A stretch of DNA of 64,000 nucleotides from Rudaea sp. (GCA_031291055.1 JARLJU010000264.1:1-64000); one strand, 5' to 3'; counted from the first letter of the stretch, positions 52,065 through 60,921 are shown. Translations and numbers: made by a program. Notes: generated by a model not told the origin, from the letters alone.

Positions 52065-52425
52065 ACAATAATCGTTCTCAGTTGCTTTAGCTTTAGTGTT
52101 TTTGCTGCGATCGCGGCCATTGGGTGGTTGCACCTGCATGGCGCAGCAGCTTGTGTGACCCTCTGGTTCGGCGGTGTACTTTGGGTCATGCACCGCGCCC
52201 CGCGCTGTGGCAGGCGCAACGGCGCAAGAGCGGGATCGTGCTGCTGGTCATGTTCGGCGTACTGGTCGCCAGCGGCTACCTGCTCTACTACGGCAACGGC
52301 GACACCCTGCGCGACTGGCGGCGTCTGCTGCATGGGTTGATCGGCAGCGCCCCGGTGATACCGCTGCTGATGCATGTCGCGCGCGCACGGTGCTTCCGCG
52401 GCGGCCAGCGCCGAGCTGTCCTGGC
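52065..52425 (+). pseudogene. Frameshifted small membrane protein of the iron locus
   Basis: Right after the PepSY gene two frames in succession encode parts of one protein. The first reads AAIAAIGWLHLHGAAACVTL and WFGGVLWVMHRAP and the second continues with ALWQAQRRKSGIVLLVMFGV, LVASGYLLYYGNGD and LRRLLHGLIG-like text (DWRRLLHGLIGSAPVIPLLM). The break is at about 52199-52206 in a CGCGCCCCGCG run. No ATG or GTG opens the first part; TTG at 52128 is the only start. Intact relatives of about 130-150 residues follow PepSY genes in Xanthomonadales. Probably inactive, or an assembly indel. Confidence 0.6.
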
Positions 52426-52430
52426 AGGGC

Positions 52431-53042
52431 TCAGGCAGGCACGGCCGCCGGCCGGCGCACCAGCTTCACGATCAGGACCTCGCCGCCGCCGGTCAGCACG
52501 ATATTCGCCGGCGAGGCATCGGGTTCCAGCAGCAGCGAATCTCCGGCATCGAGCGTCGGCAAGTTCTCGCGATTCTTGATTGCGGCATTGCCGGCGACTA
52601 GGTACACGAACCAGGTCGTGTCCGGAGCGGCGAGAAAAACCATCGGCCCCACCAGCGGGCGATGCCACACCTCGGCTGCGATCGTGTCGCGCCTTACGAT
52701 GACGTTGAAGTCGCGCACCGGGCCGGAGATCAGCCTGCCGTGAGTCTGCCATTCGCCGGCGAAGCGGAAGAACTGCAGGCGCCGGTCCAGGCGTACGCTC
52801 GGTGCGGAGTCGAAGCGCAGCTCCATGCCGATGCCGTGGAGCAGCGCGATATGGCGTTCACAATTAGCAAATGTGGAAAATGCGCCATCGCTCTCGATAT
52901 CGGCGATGCTCATGCGCCAGTCGAAGGCGCCGCCGGACTGCACTGCGGACTCGGGCGATACCGCCAGTTGGAGGGTCCAGCCACCGCCGTTCTGCCAGCG
53001 CATGCGCCGGTAGCCGGATGCGCGGAGAATGCGCGCCCTCAT
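52431..53042 (-). CDS. HutD/Ves family protein
   Basis: A 203-residue cupin-like protein. The family signature is RWQNGGGWTLQLA (residues 15-27) followed by FDWRMSIADIESDGAFSTF. HutD accompanies histidine-utilisation genes in other bacteria and Ves is its stand-alone form; no hut genes are present here, so the stand-alone form is more likely. Its biochemical role is uncertain. It faces the end of the broken iron-locus gene. Confidence 0.88.
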   Translation of the reverse strand: MRARILRASGYRRMRWQNGGGWTLQLAVSPESAVQSGGAFDWRMSIADIESDGAFSTFANCERHIALLHGIGMELRFDSAPSVRLDRRLQFFRFAGEWQTHGRLISGPVRDFNVIVRRDTIAAEVWHRPLVGPMVFLAAPDTTWFVYLVAGNAAIKNRENLPTLDAGDSLLLEPDASPANIVLTGGGEVLIVKLVRRPAAVPA

Positions 53043-53174
53043 CCCGGCGTCGTCCGCGAGCGCAATGCGGGCAAGGTCGGACTGCCGGCTGCGACGGTCG
53101 CCGCGCAGCCCGCACCGAGGCTGGCCCGGAAACCGAATCCGTTGCGCGGCATGGGCGGCAACCGGCTCATGGCG

Positions 53175-53645
53175 CTAGGCTTGCCCGGCGAGCAACGCCT
53201 GCAATTGCGCCGTCGATGTCGCCAGACTTTCGTTCCAGGCATAACCAACGATACGTTGCCCGGTGGTCGCATCGCTGAAATCCTCTTCCTGTCCGGGCGC
53301 GAGCAGATGCCGGTAATCCACGGTGACCTCGGTGCCGGCTGGCAGGTTGGCCAATGCAAACACGAAACCCAGGTGCCACAGGCCGCATGGTGCGAACGAA
53401 TGGTTGATGTAGCACTCATCCGGCCATTCCGGCGTGATCGTGTAGCGATCCTCGAACCATCGCACCGTCGCGCCGAGCAGCTGCTGCGCATCGGGCCGCG
53501 CCAGCACTTCGTCCCATTTGTATACTTTCCGGATATCGTCCGGTGCGGTGATCAGGCGCCCCGCCGCCAGGGGCTCGTCGAGGAACAGGCCCTTGCCGGC
53601 GCCGGGGATCGACGAGGCGGCGACATGGTAGCGGGGCAGGATCAT
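53175..53645 (-). CDS. SET-domain protein
   Basis: A 156-residue protein with an N-terminal SIPGAGKGLFLDEPLAAGRL, the SET motif ECYINHSFAPCG and VDYRHLL after AGTEVT. These correspond to the NHSxxPN and GEELTxDY motifs of SET methyltransferases. A post-SET cysteine cluster is absent. Bacterial relatives are of unknown substrate. The start at 53645 is preferred (GGGA upstream); ATG at 53678 is possible. It is divergent from the M20 peptidase gene. Confidence 0.8.
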   Translation of the reverse strand: MILPRYHVAASSIPGAGKGLFLDEPLAAGRLITAPDDIRKVYKWDEVLARPDAQQLLGATVRWFEDRYTITPEWPDECYINHSFAPCGLWHLGFVFALANLPAGTEVTVDYRHLLAPGQEEDFSDATTGQRIVGYAWNESLATSTAQLQALLAGQA

Positions 53646-53741
53646 GCACGGTTCCCGGGTTGCGACGGCGCGCAGCATAACAGGATGCGGCGCACCCGCG
53701 CGGCGCGCTACACTTGTCCATTACGTCATTCAGGGTGTGCC

Positions 53742-55220
53742 ATGGATTCCAGTAAAGCACGCGATTTTGTCTCCGGCCTGTGGGACAGCCAGATTGTCCC
53801 GCAGCTGGTGGATTACATCCGGATTCCGAACAAGTCGCCGATGTTCGACGCGCAGTGGGCCGAACACGGCTACATGGATCAGGCTGTCGCGTTGATGGAG
53901 GCCTGGGCCAAATCGCAGGCGATTGCCGGCATGCAGATCGAGGTGGTGCGGCTGCCTGGCCGCACGCCGCTCATCTTTATCGATATCCCGGGCAGCGGCG
54001 ACGACTGTGTACTTCTATACGGGCATCTGGACAAGCAGCCGGAAATGACCGGCTGGTCCGCACATCTGGGTGCGTGGAAACCCGTCATCGAGGGCGATCG
54101 CCTGTACGGCCGCGGCGGCGCCGACGACGGCTACGCGATCTTCGGCTCGCTCGCCGCCATCGGTGCACTCAAGCAACAGGGTATTGCGCATTCACGCTGC
54201 GTAGTGATGATCGAGGCCTGCGAGGAATCCGGCAGCTACGACTTGCCGTATTATGTCGATCACCTGGCCGCGCGCATCGGCAGGCCCTCGCTGGTCGTCT
54301 GCCTGGATTCCGGTTGCGGCAACTACGAGCAGCTCTGGCTGACGACATCGTTGCGCGGCATGACCGGCGGCAACCTTACAGTGCGGGTACTCAACGAAGG
54401 CGTTCACTCCGGCGATGCTTCCGGCGTGGTTGCGTCCAGCTTCCGCATCCTGCGCCAGCTCCTGTCGCGGCTGGAAGATGAAGTGACCGGCAAGATCAAG
54501 CCGCAGGAACTGTACGTCGAGATTCCGGCGCAGCGCATCGCACAGGCGCGGCTCACGGCACAGGTTCTCGTCGAAGCGGTTTATTCCAAATTTCCCTTTG
54601 TGGACGGCATGCGGCCGCTCGATTCGGATCTGACCGAACTCGTGCTTAACCGCACCTGGCGGCCGGCGCTGGCAGTGACCGGCATCGGTGGAATTCCCCC
54701 CCTGGATTCGGCCGGCAACGTGCTGCGGCCGTTCACGGCGATCAAGCTCTCGCTGCGGCTGCCGCCGACGCTGGATGGCGCCGGTGCCGGCGAGCTGGTC
54801 AAGCGGCTGCTGGAAAAGGATCCGCCGTACGGCTGCAAGATTGAGTTCGCGCTGGAAAAGGCCACGTCCGGATGGAATGCGCCGGCGCTGGCGCCGTGGC
54901 TGGAACAGTCGGTCGATGCCGCCTCGCGCCAGTTCTTCGGGCCGCCGCCGGCTTACAACGGCGAGGGTGGCAGCATCCCGTTCATGGGCATGCTCGGGGA
55001 AAAATTCCCGGGAGCTCAGTTCCTCATCACCGGCGTGCTCGGCCCGCATTCGAATGCGCATGGACCGAACGAGTTCCTGCACATTCCCACCGGCAAGCGC
55101 GTCAGCATGTGCGTGGCCCAGGTGATTGCCGATCATCACCGCGCCAGTGTGCAGGGTCTGACCGCCGGCGCGGCTGCCAGCAACGCGCATACGGTGAAGG
55201 GCGGCGACGGCTGTTGCTGA
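53742..55220 (+). CDS. M20-family metallopeptidase
   Basis: A 492-residue dizinc peptidase of the M20 group. Metal ligands fit H95 (YGHLDKQPEM, with D97) and D128 (GRGGADDGY), the catalytic-type EACEESGS motif is at about 160, and the final His lies in GPHSNAHGPNEFLH. A dimerisation domain occupies about 210-370. It is likely a dipeptidase or carnosinase-type enzyme with no signal peptide. ATG at 53742 is the first fit to the family; the open frame extends upstream but without conservation. Confidence 0.93.
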   Translation: MDSSKARDFVSGLWDSQIVPQLVDYIRIPNKSPMFDAQWAEHGYMDQAVALMEAWAKSQAIAGMQIEVVRLPGRTPLIFIDIPGSGDDCVLLYGHLDKQPEMTGWSAHLGAWKPVIEGDRLYGRGGADDGYAIFGSLAAIGALKQQGIAHSRCVVMIEACEESGSYDLPYYVDHLAARIGRPSLVVCLDSGCGNYEQLWLTTSLRGMTGGNLTVRVLNEGVHSGDASGVVASSFRILRQLLSRLEDEVTGKIKPQELYVEIPAQRIAQARLTAQVLVEAVYSKFPFVDGMRPLDSDLTELVLNRTWRPALAVTGIGGIPPLDSAGNVLRPFTAIKLSLRLPPTLDGAGAGELVKRLLEKDPPYGCKIEFALEKATSGWNAPALAPWLEQSVDAASRQFFGPPPAYNGEGGSIPFMGMLGEKFPGAQFLITGVLGPHSNAHGPNEFLHIPTGKRVSMCVAQVIADHHRASVQGLTAGAAASNAHTVKGGDGCC

Positions 55221-55242
55221 GTGCGCGTCGGGGCATGTTGCG

Positions 55243-55692
55243 ATGCGTGCAATGACGACAGCGCCAGCCATTCGCCCCGCGCGTGCCGCTGATGCGATCG
55301 ATCTGGCCGAGCTGTCGATGCAACTCGGCTATCCCGTCGACGCTGAGGACATGCGCGAGCGCCTTGCGCGCGTGCGCGACGCTCGTGCCGGTGATGTATT
55401 CGTGGCGATCGATGCCAACGAACGTGTGCTCGGCTGGACGCATGTCGTGCCGCGCCTGCAACTGGAGGAGGCCCCCTTTGCCGAGCTTGCCGGCCTCGTT
55501 GTCGACGCGGGCGCGCGCGGTCGCGGCGCCGGTGCGCTGTTGTTGCATGCGGCCGAAGGCTGGGCCCGCACGCACGGTTTCACGCAACTGCGCGTGCGCA
55601 GCAACGTCGTGCGCGAGCGTGCGCACCGCTTTCATCTGCGTGAAGGCTATGCCGAGCGCAAGCGTCAGGTAGTGTTCGTCAAGGCCCTGTAG
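55243..55692 (+). CDS. GNAT-family acetyltransferase
   Basis: A 149-residue GCN5-like acetyltransferase. The fold is complete: IRPARAADAIDLAELSMQLG at the N-terminus, then LAGLVVDAGARGRGAGALLL as acetyl-CoA motif A, with HAAEGWARTHG and VRSNVVRERAHRFHLREGY. Substrate unknown. It follows the M20 gene by 22 bases and may be co-transcribed. ATG at 55252 is an alternative start. Confidence 0.9.
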   Translation: MRAMTTAPAIRPARAADAIDLAELSMQLGYPVDAEDMRERLARVRDARAGDVFVAIDANERVLGWTHVVPRLQLEEAPFAELAGLVVDAGARGRGAGALLLHAAEGWARTHGFTQLRVRSNVVRERAHRFHLREGYAERKRQVVFVKAL

Positions 55693-55806
55693 CGGCAGCG
55701 CGCCAACCCGCTGCGGACACCGTGCCGTTCTTGCCGCGCGTTGCAGGCGGGGCTTCCGCTTGCCAAACGCGAGTGGCTTGGAAAACTCAAGGCAACGTGC
55801 AGGCGT

Positions 55807-56712
55807 CTAGCGCTGTCCTTGCGGTCGCGGCGGCAGGGTCTGCAGATATGCCCACAGTGCATCGAGTTCGAGATCGGTCATCTGCGCCAGCGCCGGCCAC
55901 GGCATGAACGGATCCAGCGTGCTGCCGTCCGGGCGCCTGCCCTGACGCAGGGCGGTATGGAAATCGGCCTTCGACCACTTGCCTATGCCGGTGACCGGAT
56001 CGGGGGTGAGGTTCTGCGCCGCGGGAAAACTGGGCGGCGTGCCTGGCACGCGGCCTCCGCTGAAATGCTCGCCATGGCAGCCGCCGCACGCTGACATGGC
56101 CAGATAGGCGCCGTATTCGACCGTGGGAGCGGCTTCGATATCGCTCCGGTGTGCGGCATGCTGATCAATCTGCAAGGCTTCGATCAAGGGCATCCGGTCC
56201 AGCAGAAACAGCACCCGTGCCAGCGGCCCTGCCAGCGGCGGCGGCACTTCGCGATCGACCGGCGGGCGTGCCGCTATGTATGCGATCAGGTCGGCTGTGT
56301 CGGCATCACTCAGGCCGCTGTAGTCATGCGAAGGCATGAACAGGAGCGGCCGGCCATCCGGGCCCAGGCCGTGGCGGATCGCAAGCTCCGCGCTTCTGGC
56401 GTCGAACACTCTACCGATTCCGCCCTTGCCGCGGGTGAGGTTGGGACCGGCAATGCGCCCGATCGGAAATGCATCGACAATCACCTTGCCGCCCAGATCG
56501 GCGTCGTGGCAATCGGCGCAGCCATGCGTGAGCGCCACGTGCGCGCCGTGCGACAGCGCTGGCGCATCAGCCGGAATCGGCAGCGCCGGTTCCGCGACGA
56601 CGATGCGCTCGGCGAATATCCTGCCGGTGTGCCAGTAGACGAAACCCAAGGCGATGCCCGCTGCCGCGAGCAGCGCAACCAAAACTTTCGCAATTCCCCG
56701 AACGATCTTCAT
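55807..56712 (-). CDS. Membrane-anchored dihaem c-type cytochrome
   Basis: A 301-residue cytochrome c with an N-terminal anchor (about 8-28) and two CxxCH sites: C65-C68-H69 (CADCHD) and about residue 208 (CGGCHGEH). Each lies in a cytochrome c domain; FMPSHDYSGLSDAD and PFMPWPALAQMTDLEL supply candidate Met ligands. It resembles the cytochrome subunit of alcohol or aldehyde dehydrogenases, but no dehydrogenase is near. The start at 56712 removes an unlikely N-terminal extension. It follows the RNase T2 gene by 28 bases. Confidence 0.88.
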   Translation of the reverse strand: MKIVRGIAKVLVALLAAAGIALGFVYWHTGRIFAERIVVAEPALPIPADAPALSHGAHVALTHGCADCHDADLGGKVIVDAFPIGRIAGPNLTRGKGGIGRVFDARSAELAIRHGLGPDGRPLLFMPSHDYSGLSDADTADLIAYIAARPPVDREVPPPLAGPLARVLFLLDRMPLIEALQIDQHAAHRSDIEAAPTVEYGAYLAMSACGGCHGEHFSGGRVPGTPPSFPAAQNLTPDPVTGIGKWSKADFHTALRQGRRPDGSTLDPFMPWPALAQMTDLELDALWAYLQTLPPRPQGQR

Positions 56713-56740
56713 ATCGCGTCCCCACGCGTGATGGCACATT

Positions 56741-57412
56741 TCAACGCATAGCCGGAATCCTCAGCGCACCGTAGCGGCAGGAATTGCGCACGCGGCCACC
56801 GCAAGCCTGCGGCGAAAGATCATCCTTGTTCAGGCACACGCGCACTTCGGCAAGCTCGCTGCCGTTGTGGCAGGCGATGCTGATCATGTTCTGGTCCAGT
56901 CCGGGATTGACCTGGATGAACGCCTGCACGACGTCGGCGGCGCTCAGGTCGGGCGGCGACTGCGGTGCGCTGAGTGCCGGCGGAACCTTCACCGCCGCGA
57001 ATGCGCGATCGGCCAGGGCAAAATAAGCCTCCGCATCCAGCCCGGTGCAGGCGCCATGGGTTTGCCATTCGTGTTCGATCAGTTGCCGGCTGGGCATGAA
57101 CGCCATCGCGCGCGCGATCGTTGCCGCATCGGGTTTTTCGCCGCCGCTGCAATTCTGCGGCCAGCTGCCGTTGCGGTTCTGCGGCCACAGCCCGTGCAGC
57201 ACGAAGCCGAAGCCCCTGCTGCCGCATTGCTCGGTCTGGTCCTGGTGGGTTTCGCAAAAGCTCGGCGACCACGACAGCGACATCAGGTAGTAATCGAAGC
57301 GGCCGGGAGTATCGCCGCCGCCGTCGCGGTTGCCATGTCCGTGCGCACCCGCGCCTGCGGCAACAAGTACGCAAAGTATACTGACGCTTGCGACGACCCG
57401 GGCCAGGCTCAT
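56741..57412 (-). CDS. Secreted ribonuclease T2-family enzyme
   Basis: A 223-residue RNase T2 with a signal peptide (MSLARVVASVSILCVLVAAG). The two catalytic segments are VLHGLWPQ and IEHEWQTHGACTG, which together hold the His, Glu and His of the active site. Eight cysteines could form disulfides, fitting a periplasmic or secreted enzyme. Start at 57412 rather than 57478 because the upstream part is not signal-like. Confidence 0.92.
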   Translation of the reverse strand: MSLARVVASVSILCVLVAAGAGAHGHGNRDGGGDTPGRFDYYLMSLSWSPSFCETHQDQTEQCGSRGFGFVLHGLWPQNRNGSWPQNCSGGEKPDAATIARAMAFMPSRQLIEHEWQTHGACTGLDAEAYFALADRAFAAVKVPPALSAPQSPPDLSAADVVQAFIQVNPGLDQNMISIACHNGSELAEVRVCLNKDDLSPQACGGRVRNSCRYGALRIPAMR

Positions 57413-57639
57413 GGACTTCCTCTTGCGGCGACCGGCGCATGCCGGCGCCGTGCGTCGGCGTCGGTGGCCGACCGTCAAATTGTGCCAGATCGGCGCCTAG
57501 TCTCCAATCAGCGCGGCCTGCATGGAATCGGTGCAGCCGATGCCTGTGCCGCGCATTGCGTCGTGGTGTACGGCGCAGACGAACCGGTACAAGTGCCGAC
57601 GCGCTGCAGGCGAAGGTCGGGTTCTGTCGGCAGGCTGCG

Positions 57640-57645
57640 CTATAA
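57640..57645 (+). promoter_or_regulatory. Consensus -10 box upstream of the SET gene
   Basis: A perfect TATAAT lies 35 bases before the ATG at 57680. No good -35 is seen at the normal distance. It is the strongest -10 match noted between the RNase T2 gene and this one; the 267-base gap otherwise shows no gene. Confidence 0.4.
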
Positions 57646-57679
57646 TCTGACGCCCTTCATTGAATATCGATTCTCGCGC

Positions 57680-58159
57680 ATGACCCGACGCATCGTTCAA
57701 CGCCGTTCGCCAATCCACGGCAATGGCGTTTTCGCCGCCTGCGACCTGCCGGCTGGATCCACCCTCATCGAATACCGCGGCCGGCGCCTGACTCACGCGC
57801 AGGCCAATCGCTCCTATGGCGGCGATGCCGACAGCGGCCACACTTTTCTGTTCACGCTCAACGAAAAATACCTGATCGATGCCAACGAGGGCGGCAATGT
57901 CGCGCGCTGGATCAATCACAGTTGTGCGCCGAACTGCCAGGCCTGGGTCATCGAAAACGCCGAAGGCGATCTGCGCCGCGACCGCGTGGTGATCGAAAGC
58001 AAGCGTGCGATCCGCGCCGGTGAGGAACTCACCTACGACTACGGCATCACCCTGGAAGAGCGGCACACGCCGCAGCTCAAGCGCATCTGGGCGTGTCGCT
58101 GCGGCGCGCCGCGTTGTACCGGAACCTTGCTGAAATCCAAGCGCGGCAAGCGCGCCTGA
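57680..58159 (+). CDS. SET-domain protein with post-SET motif
   Basis: A 159-residue SET methyltransferase-like protein. It has SPIHGNGVFAACDLPAG, then RWINHSCAPNCQAWV and GEELTYDYGITLEE, and a cysteine-rich post-SET tail ACRCGAPRCTG. All core SET motifs are intact. Targets of bacterial SET proteins are mostly unknown; eukaryotic-like histone or protein lysine methylation is possible. The start at 57680 is chosen as the first codon that fits the SET fold. Confidence 0.9.
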   Translation: MTRRIVQRRSPIHGNGVFAACDLPAGSTLIEYRGRRLTHAQANRSYGGDADSGHTFLFTLNEKYLIDANEGGNVARWINHSCAPNCQAWVIENAEGDLRRDRVVIESKRAIRAGEELTYDYGITLEERHTPQLKRIWACRCGAPRCTGTLLKSKRGKRA

Positions 58160-58166
58160 GCGGCGC

Positions 58167-58322
58167 TTACAGGTTCAGGTGACCGCCGAGCAGGCCGAGC
58201 AGGCCGAGCACGATCAGATAGATCGCGATGACATAGTTCAATACACGCGGTACCAGCAAGATGATGATGCCGGCGATCAGCGCGATCAGCGGGGCGACGG
58301 CGGGATGAATGGAAAGTACCAT
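58167..58322 (-). CDS. Small DUF3096-type membrane protein
   Basis: A 51-residue protein: MVLSIHPAVAPLIALIAGII, then ILLVPRVLNYVIAIYLIVLG and the end LLGLLGGHLNL. It has two hydrophobic segments around a VPRVLNY turn, the hallmark of DUF3096 proteins. AAGGAGATC is ideally placed before the ATG at 58322. Function unknown; relatives are widespread small inner-membrane proteins. Confidence 0.85.
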   Translation of the reverse strand: MVLSIHPAVAPLIALIAGIIILLVPRVLNYVIAIYLIVLGLLGLLGGHLNL

Positions 58323-58419
58323 GGTTGATCTCCTTGACGGCGGGCGGCAGTGCTGCCGGTTCCCAGGTTAGCATCGTTCGAGTTCCACGCGTTTGCGCAA
58401 GCATGCCAGGTGCACTGGG

Positions 58420-59184
58420 TCAGCCGCCCGGTGCGTGGTGCGTGGCCTCGTCGCGTTGTGCACGCAGGTATGCCGTGAGCGCGACGCCCAGCAACAGGAA
58501 CGCGATACCCAGGCCGATGTAGAACGTGATTCCGTCCGGAGCTTCGCCGCTGCCGCCGGTCACGACGGGTGGCGCAATGCGGTTCGCCGGTGGACGCGCA
58601 TCGGCGGCATTCGCATGCGTGTTTGCCACAGGAGCCTGCGGCGCGGGAACCGGCGCAGGCGTGGGTACCTGCGCCGCTGGCGGGGGCGGGTCGGCCTTCG
58701 GCGGCTCAACCGGCGCCGGCGTTTGCGCGATCGGTACGACCAGCGGGGCAGCCGCTGCGGTTTCGGTATCCGGTGTGCCCGGCTTGCCGAGATGCTTGAC
58801 CACGGACACGTACGTCGGCGGCGGCGCAGGCGGTGGCGCCGGAGTCGCCGGCGCCGCGGCTTGCGCTGCGGGATCTCCGGGCCTGGATGGTTCGCCGGAC
58901 TTGGCGGCCGGAGCCGTCGTCACCGTGCCGTTCGCGCCCGTCGAGGTTGCACCTGGCGTTCCGGCCGGCATCGCGATCCCGTTTTGCGCGGATGCATTTT
59001 GCAACTGCTGGTTCTGCTGCACGAAGCCCGCGGACTGGTCCTGCACTGACGCTGAAGGATTCGTGCCAGTGGTGGGCAAGGTAGTAGAGACGCCGGAGGA
59101 CGTGGCGCCGACGCCGGCCAGAACCGGCAAGCTGACGACGCAAGCGGCCAGCAACAGAAAACGGCGAAGTGCTATGGAATGCAT
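58420..59184 (-). CDS. Secreted proline/alanine-rich protein with C-terminal anchor
   Basis: A 254-residue protein with a signal peptide (FLLLAACVVSLPVLAG), a long Pro/Ala/Thr/Gln-rich disordered middle (about 25-215), a C-terminal helix (ITFYIGLGIAFLLLGVALTA) and a short basic cytoplasmic tail. No family is recognised. It is probably a membrane-anchored periplasmic spacer. It stands alone and is divergent from the aminopeptidase gene. Confidence 0.6.
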   Translation of the reverse strand: MHSIALRRFLLLAACVVSLPVLAGVGATSSGVSTTLPTTGTNPSASVQDQSAGFVQQNQQLQNASAQNGIAMPAGTPGATSTGANGTVTTAPAAKSGEPSRPGDPAAQAAAPATPAPPPAPPPTYVSVVKHLGKPGTPDTETAAAAPLVVPIAQTPAPVEPPKADPPPPAAQVPTPAPVPAPQAPVANTHANAADARPPANRIAPPVVTGGSGEAPDGITFYIGLGIAFLLLGVALTAYLRAQRDEATHHAPGG

Positions 59185-59254
59185 GATCAGGCCAGGTTTT
59201 GCAATGCGATGAACGATATCTTAGCGCGTACCGCTGCAATCGCTACAATGACCC

Positions 59255-60322
59255 GTGTTCGCCCGCAATCGTTCCCGCAAGATCCTGATCGTGCTTGGCG
59301 CCCTCATGGCAATGCCGCTGGGCGCCTGTTCCACGATCGGTTACTACGGTCACCTGGCGCATGGCGAATTCGCCATGCTCGCGGCGCGCAAGCCCATCGC
59401 GCGCGTGATCGCCGATCCGGCGGCCGACGTGCAGCTCAAGGCGCGGTTGCAGCTTGCCGTTCAGGCGCGCGCGTTCGCTTCCGATCAGCTGCAACTTCCG
59501 CGCAACGCCAGTTATACAAAATATGCCGACCTGCGGCGTCCGTATGCGATGTGGAACGTGTTCGCAGCACCGGAGTTCTCGCTGCAACCGGCACAGCAGT
59601 GCTTTCCGATCGCGGGCTGCGTGGCCTATCGCGGCTACTACGATCGCAACCGGGCCGTGGCCGAAGCCGCACGTTTACATTCGCGCGGCCTGGAAACGTG
59701 GATCGGCGGGGTTCCCGCGTATTCCACGCTCGGCTGGTTCGCCGATCCCATCCTCAACACCATGCTGCGCTGGAGCGACGATGATCTGGCGGCCACGATC
59801 TTCCATGAACTGGCGCACCAGCGGCTTTACCTGAAGGGCGATACGGAGTTCAACGAATCATTTGCCACTTTCGTGCAGCGCGAAGGTCTGCGCCAGTGGC
59901 GCGCAGCAAGCGGATTGCCGCCAGCCGACGACGCCGACCAGCAGCGATCCGACCAATTCGACCAGCTGGTGCTGGGTACGCGCGCACGCCTGCAGCAACT
60001 GTATGCGTCCGGCCTGCCGCCCGACGCGATGCGCCTGCGCAAGCACGAGGAAATACAGCGCTTGCGCACGGAATATTTCCAGTGGCGCGATACACAATGG
60101 CATGGCGACGGCGCCTACGATGGCTGGATCAACGCCGACATCAACAATGCCGCGCTGCTGCCGTTCGGGTTGTATCATCGCTGGGTTGCGGCGTTTGCAG
60201 CATTGTATACGACGCAGGGCGGCAACTGGACGGCCTTCTACGACGCGGTGGCGAAGATGGCGCAGATGAAGGCGGACGTTCGCCTGAAGGCCTTGCTGGC
60301 CCTGGACGAGACAGCCAAATGA
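59255..60322 (+). CDS. Putative lipoprotein aminopeptidase (Aminopep family)
   Basis: A 355-residue protein starting at GTG 59255. The N-terminus ends in a lipobox MPLGAC, so it is anchored as lipoprotein. The zinc motif is FHELAHQRLY (about 189-198) with NESFATFVQREG providing a third ligand region, which matches the predicted aminopeptidase family. The substrate is unknown. It lies 70 bases from the divergent Pro-rich gene. Confidence 0.87.
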   Translation: MFARNRSRKILIVLGALMAMPLGACSTIGYYGHLAHGEFAMLAARKPIARVIADPAADVQLKARLQLAVQARAFASDQLQLPRNASYTKYADLRRPYAMWNVFAAPEFSLQPAQQCFPIAGCVAYRGYYDRNRAVAEAARLHSRGLETWIGGVPAYSTLGWFADPILNTMLRWSDDDLAATIFHELAHQRLYLKGDTEFNESFATFVQREGLRQWRAASGLPPADDADQQRSDQFDQLVLGTRARLQQLYASGLPPDAMRLRKHEEIQRLRTEYFQWRDTQWHGDGAYDGWINADINNAALLPFGLYHRWVAAFAALYTTQGGNWTAFYDAVAKMAQMKADVRLKALLALDETAK

Positions 60323-60558
60323 TTTCCGCCGTCGCCTGACTGGCCATTGCGGGCAACTTGTGACCGAAAGCGTTGCGCGCGTCGTGGCGTCCGCACGATC
60401 CACGTCCCTGCACGTTGCCGGCTTCGTGCTTGCAGTGCTGGCACGAGTTTCGTTTATAGTTCCCGCGCGGTTGGGGGAATGCACCCAGGGTAACGGTTTC
60501 AAGAGTGTTGCCATCCGCGTCCAACTTTTCCAGCCATCCTTTTGGGGAGCCAAAAATC
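60323..60558 (+). promoter_or_regulatory. Upstream region and possible promoter of the small secreted protein
   Basis: This 236-base gap contains TTGCAG (60430-60435) and TATAGT (60455-60460), 19 bases apart, a weak sigma-70 promoter about 100 bases before the gene. An overlapping TGGCACG (60439-60445) resembles the -24 half of a sigma-54 promoter but lacks a proper GC at -12. Confidence 0.3.
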
Positions 60559-60897
60559 ATGAAACGGATTGTTATTTGCGCGATGCTGTCGCTCGGGATG
60601 ATGTCGTCCGCCTACGCGCTTCATCTTGAGATAGTCAACAAGTCCAAGGGATCGATCCACCATCTGTATCTGTCGGCCGCGAGCCAGAAAAGCTGGGGCC
60701 CTGATCAGCTCGGCAGCGGCTCGGACGATACCGTCGAGCCCGGCTCGAAGTTCACCCTGCATGGCATCGAGGCCGGCACCTATGACGTAAAAATTGCCAC
60801 CGAAGACGGCACCGAATGCGAAATCGATGGCGTCGAATTCGACGAAAGCAAGGAATGGGTGGTCACCGAACACATGCTGGACAAGTGCGGCGGCTGA
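60559..60897 (+). CDS. Small secreted protein of unknown function
   Basis: A 112-residue protein with a signal peptide (MKRIVICAMLSLGMMSSAYA) and a 90-residue body, IVNKSKGSIHHLYLSAASQK followed by SWGPDQLGSGSD. This recalls small periplasmic beta-proteins that are common in Xanthomonadales and carry an IVN-x-S/T ... LY-S ... W-x-D-LG pattern. Two cysteines at the ends of the second half could pair. It has its own ribosome-binding site (GGGGAG) and terminator, so it is monocistronic. Confidence 0.75.
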   Translation: MKRIVICAMLSLGMMSSAYALHLEIVNKSKGSIHHLYLSAASQKSWGPDQLGSGSDDTVEPGSKFTLHGIEAGTYDVKIATEDGTECEIDGVEFDESKEWVVTEHMLDKCGG

Positions 60898-60921
60898 GCA
60901 TCTGGAAATCCACAATGATAG

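Noticed and set aside
52068..52085. Second Fur box before the broken membrane gene
   Set aside because: AATAATCGTTCTCA resembles half a Fur site, but no symmetric second half is present.
57497..58066. A 189-codon minus-strand frame opposite the SET gene
   Set aside because: The plus-strand SET domain is complete with all motifs, so this is a shadow.
60438..60455. Sigma-54 promoter before the small secreted protein
   Set aside because: TGGCACG fits the -24 half, but the -12 position reads GT, not GC, so the match is too weak.
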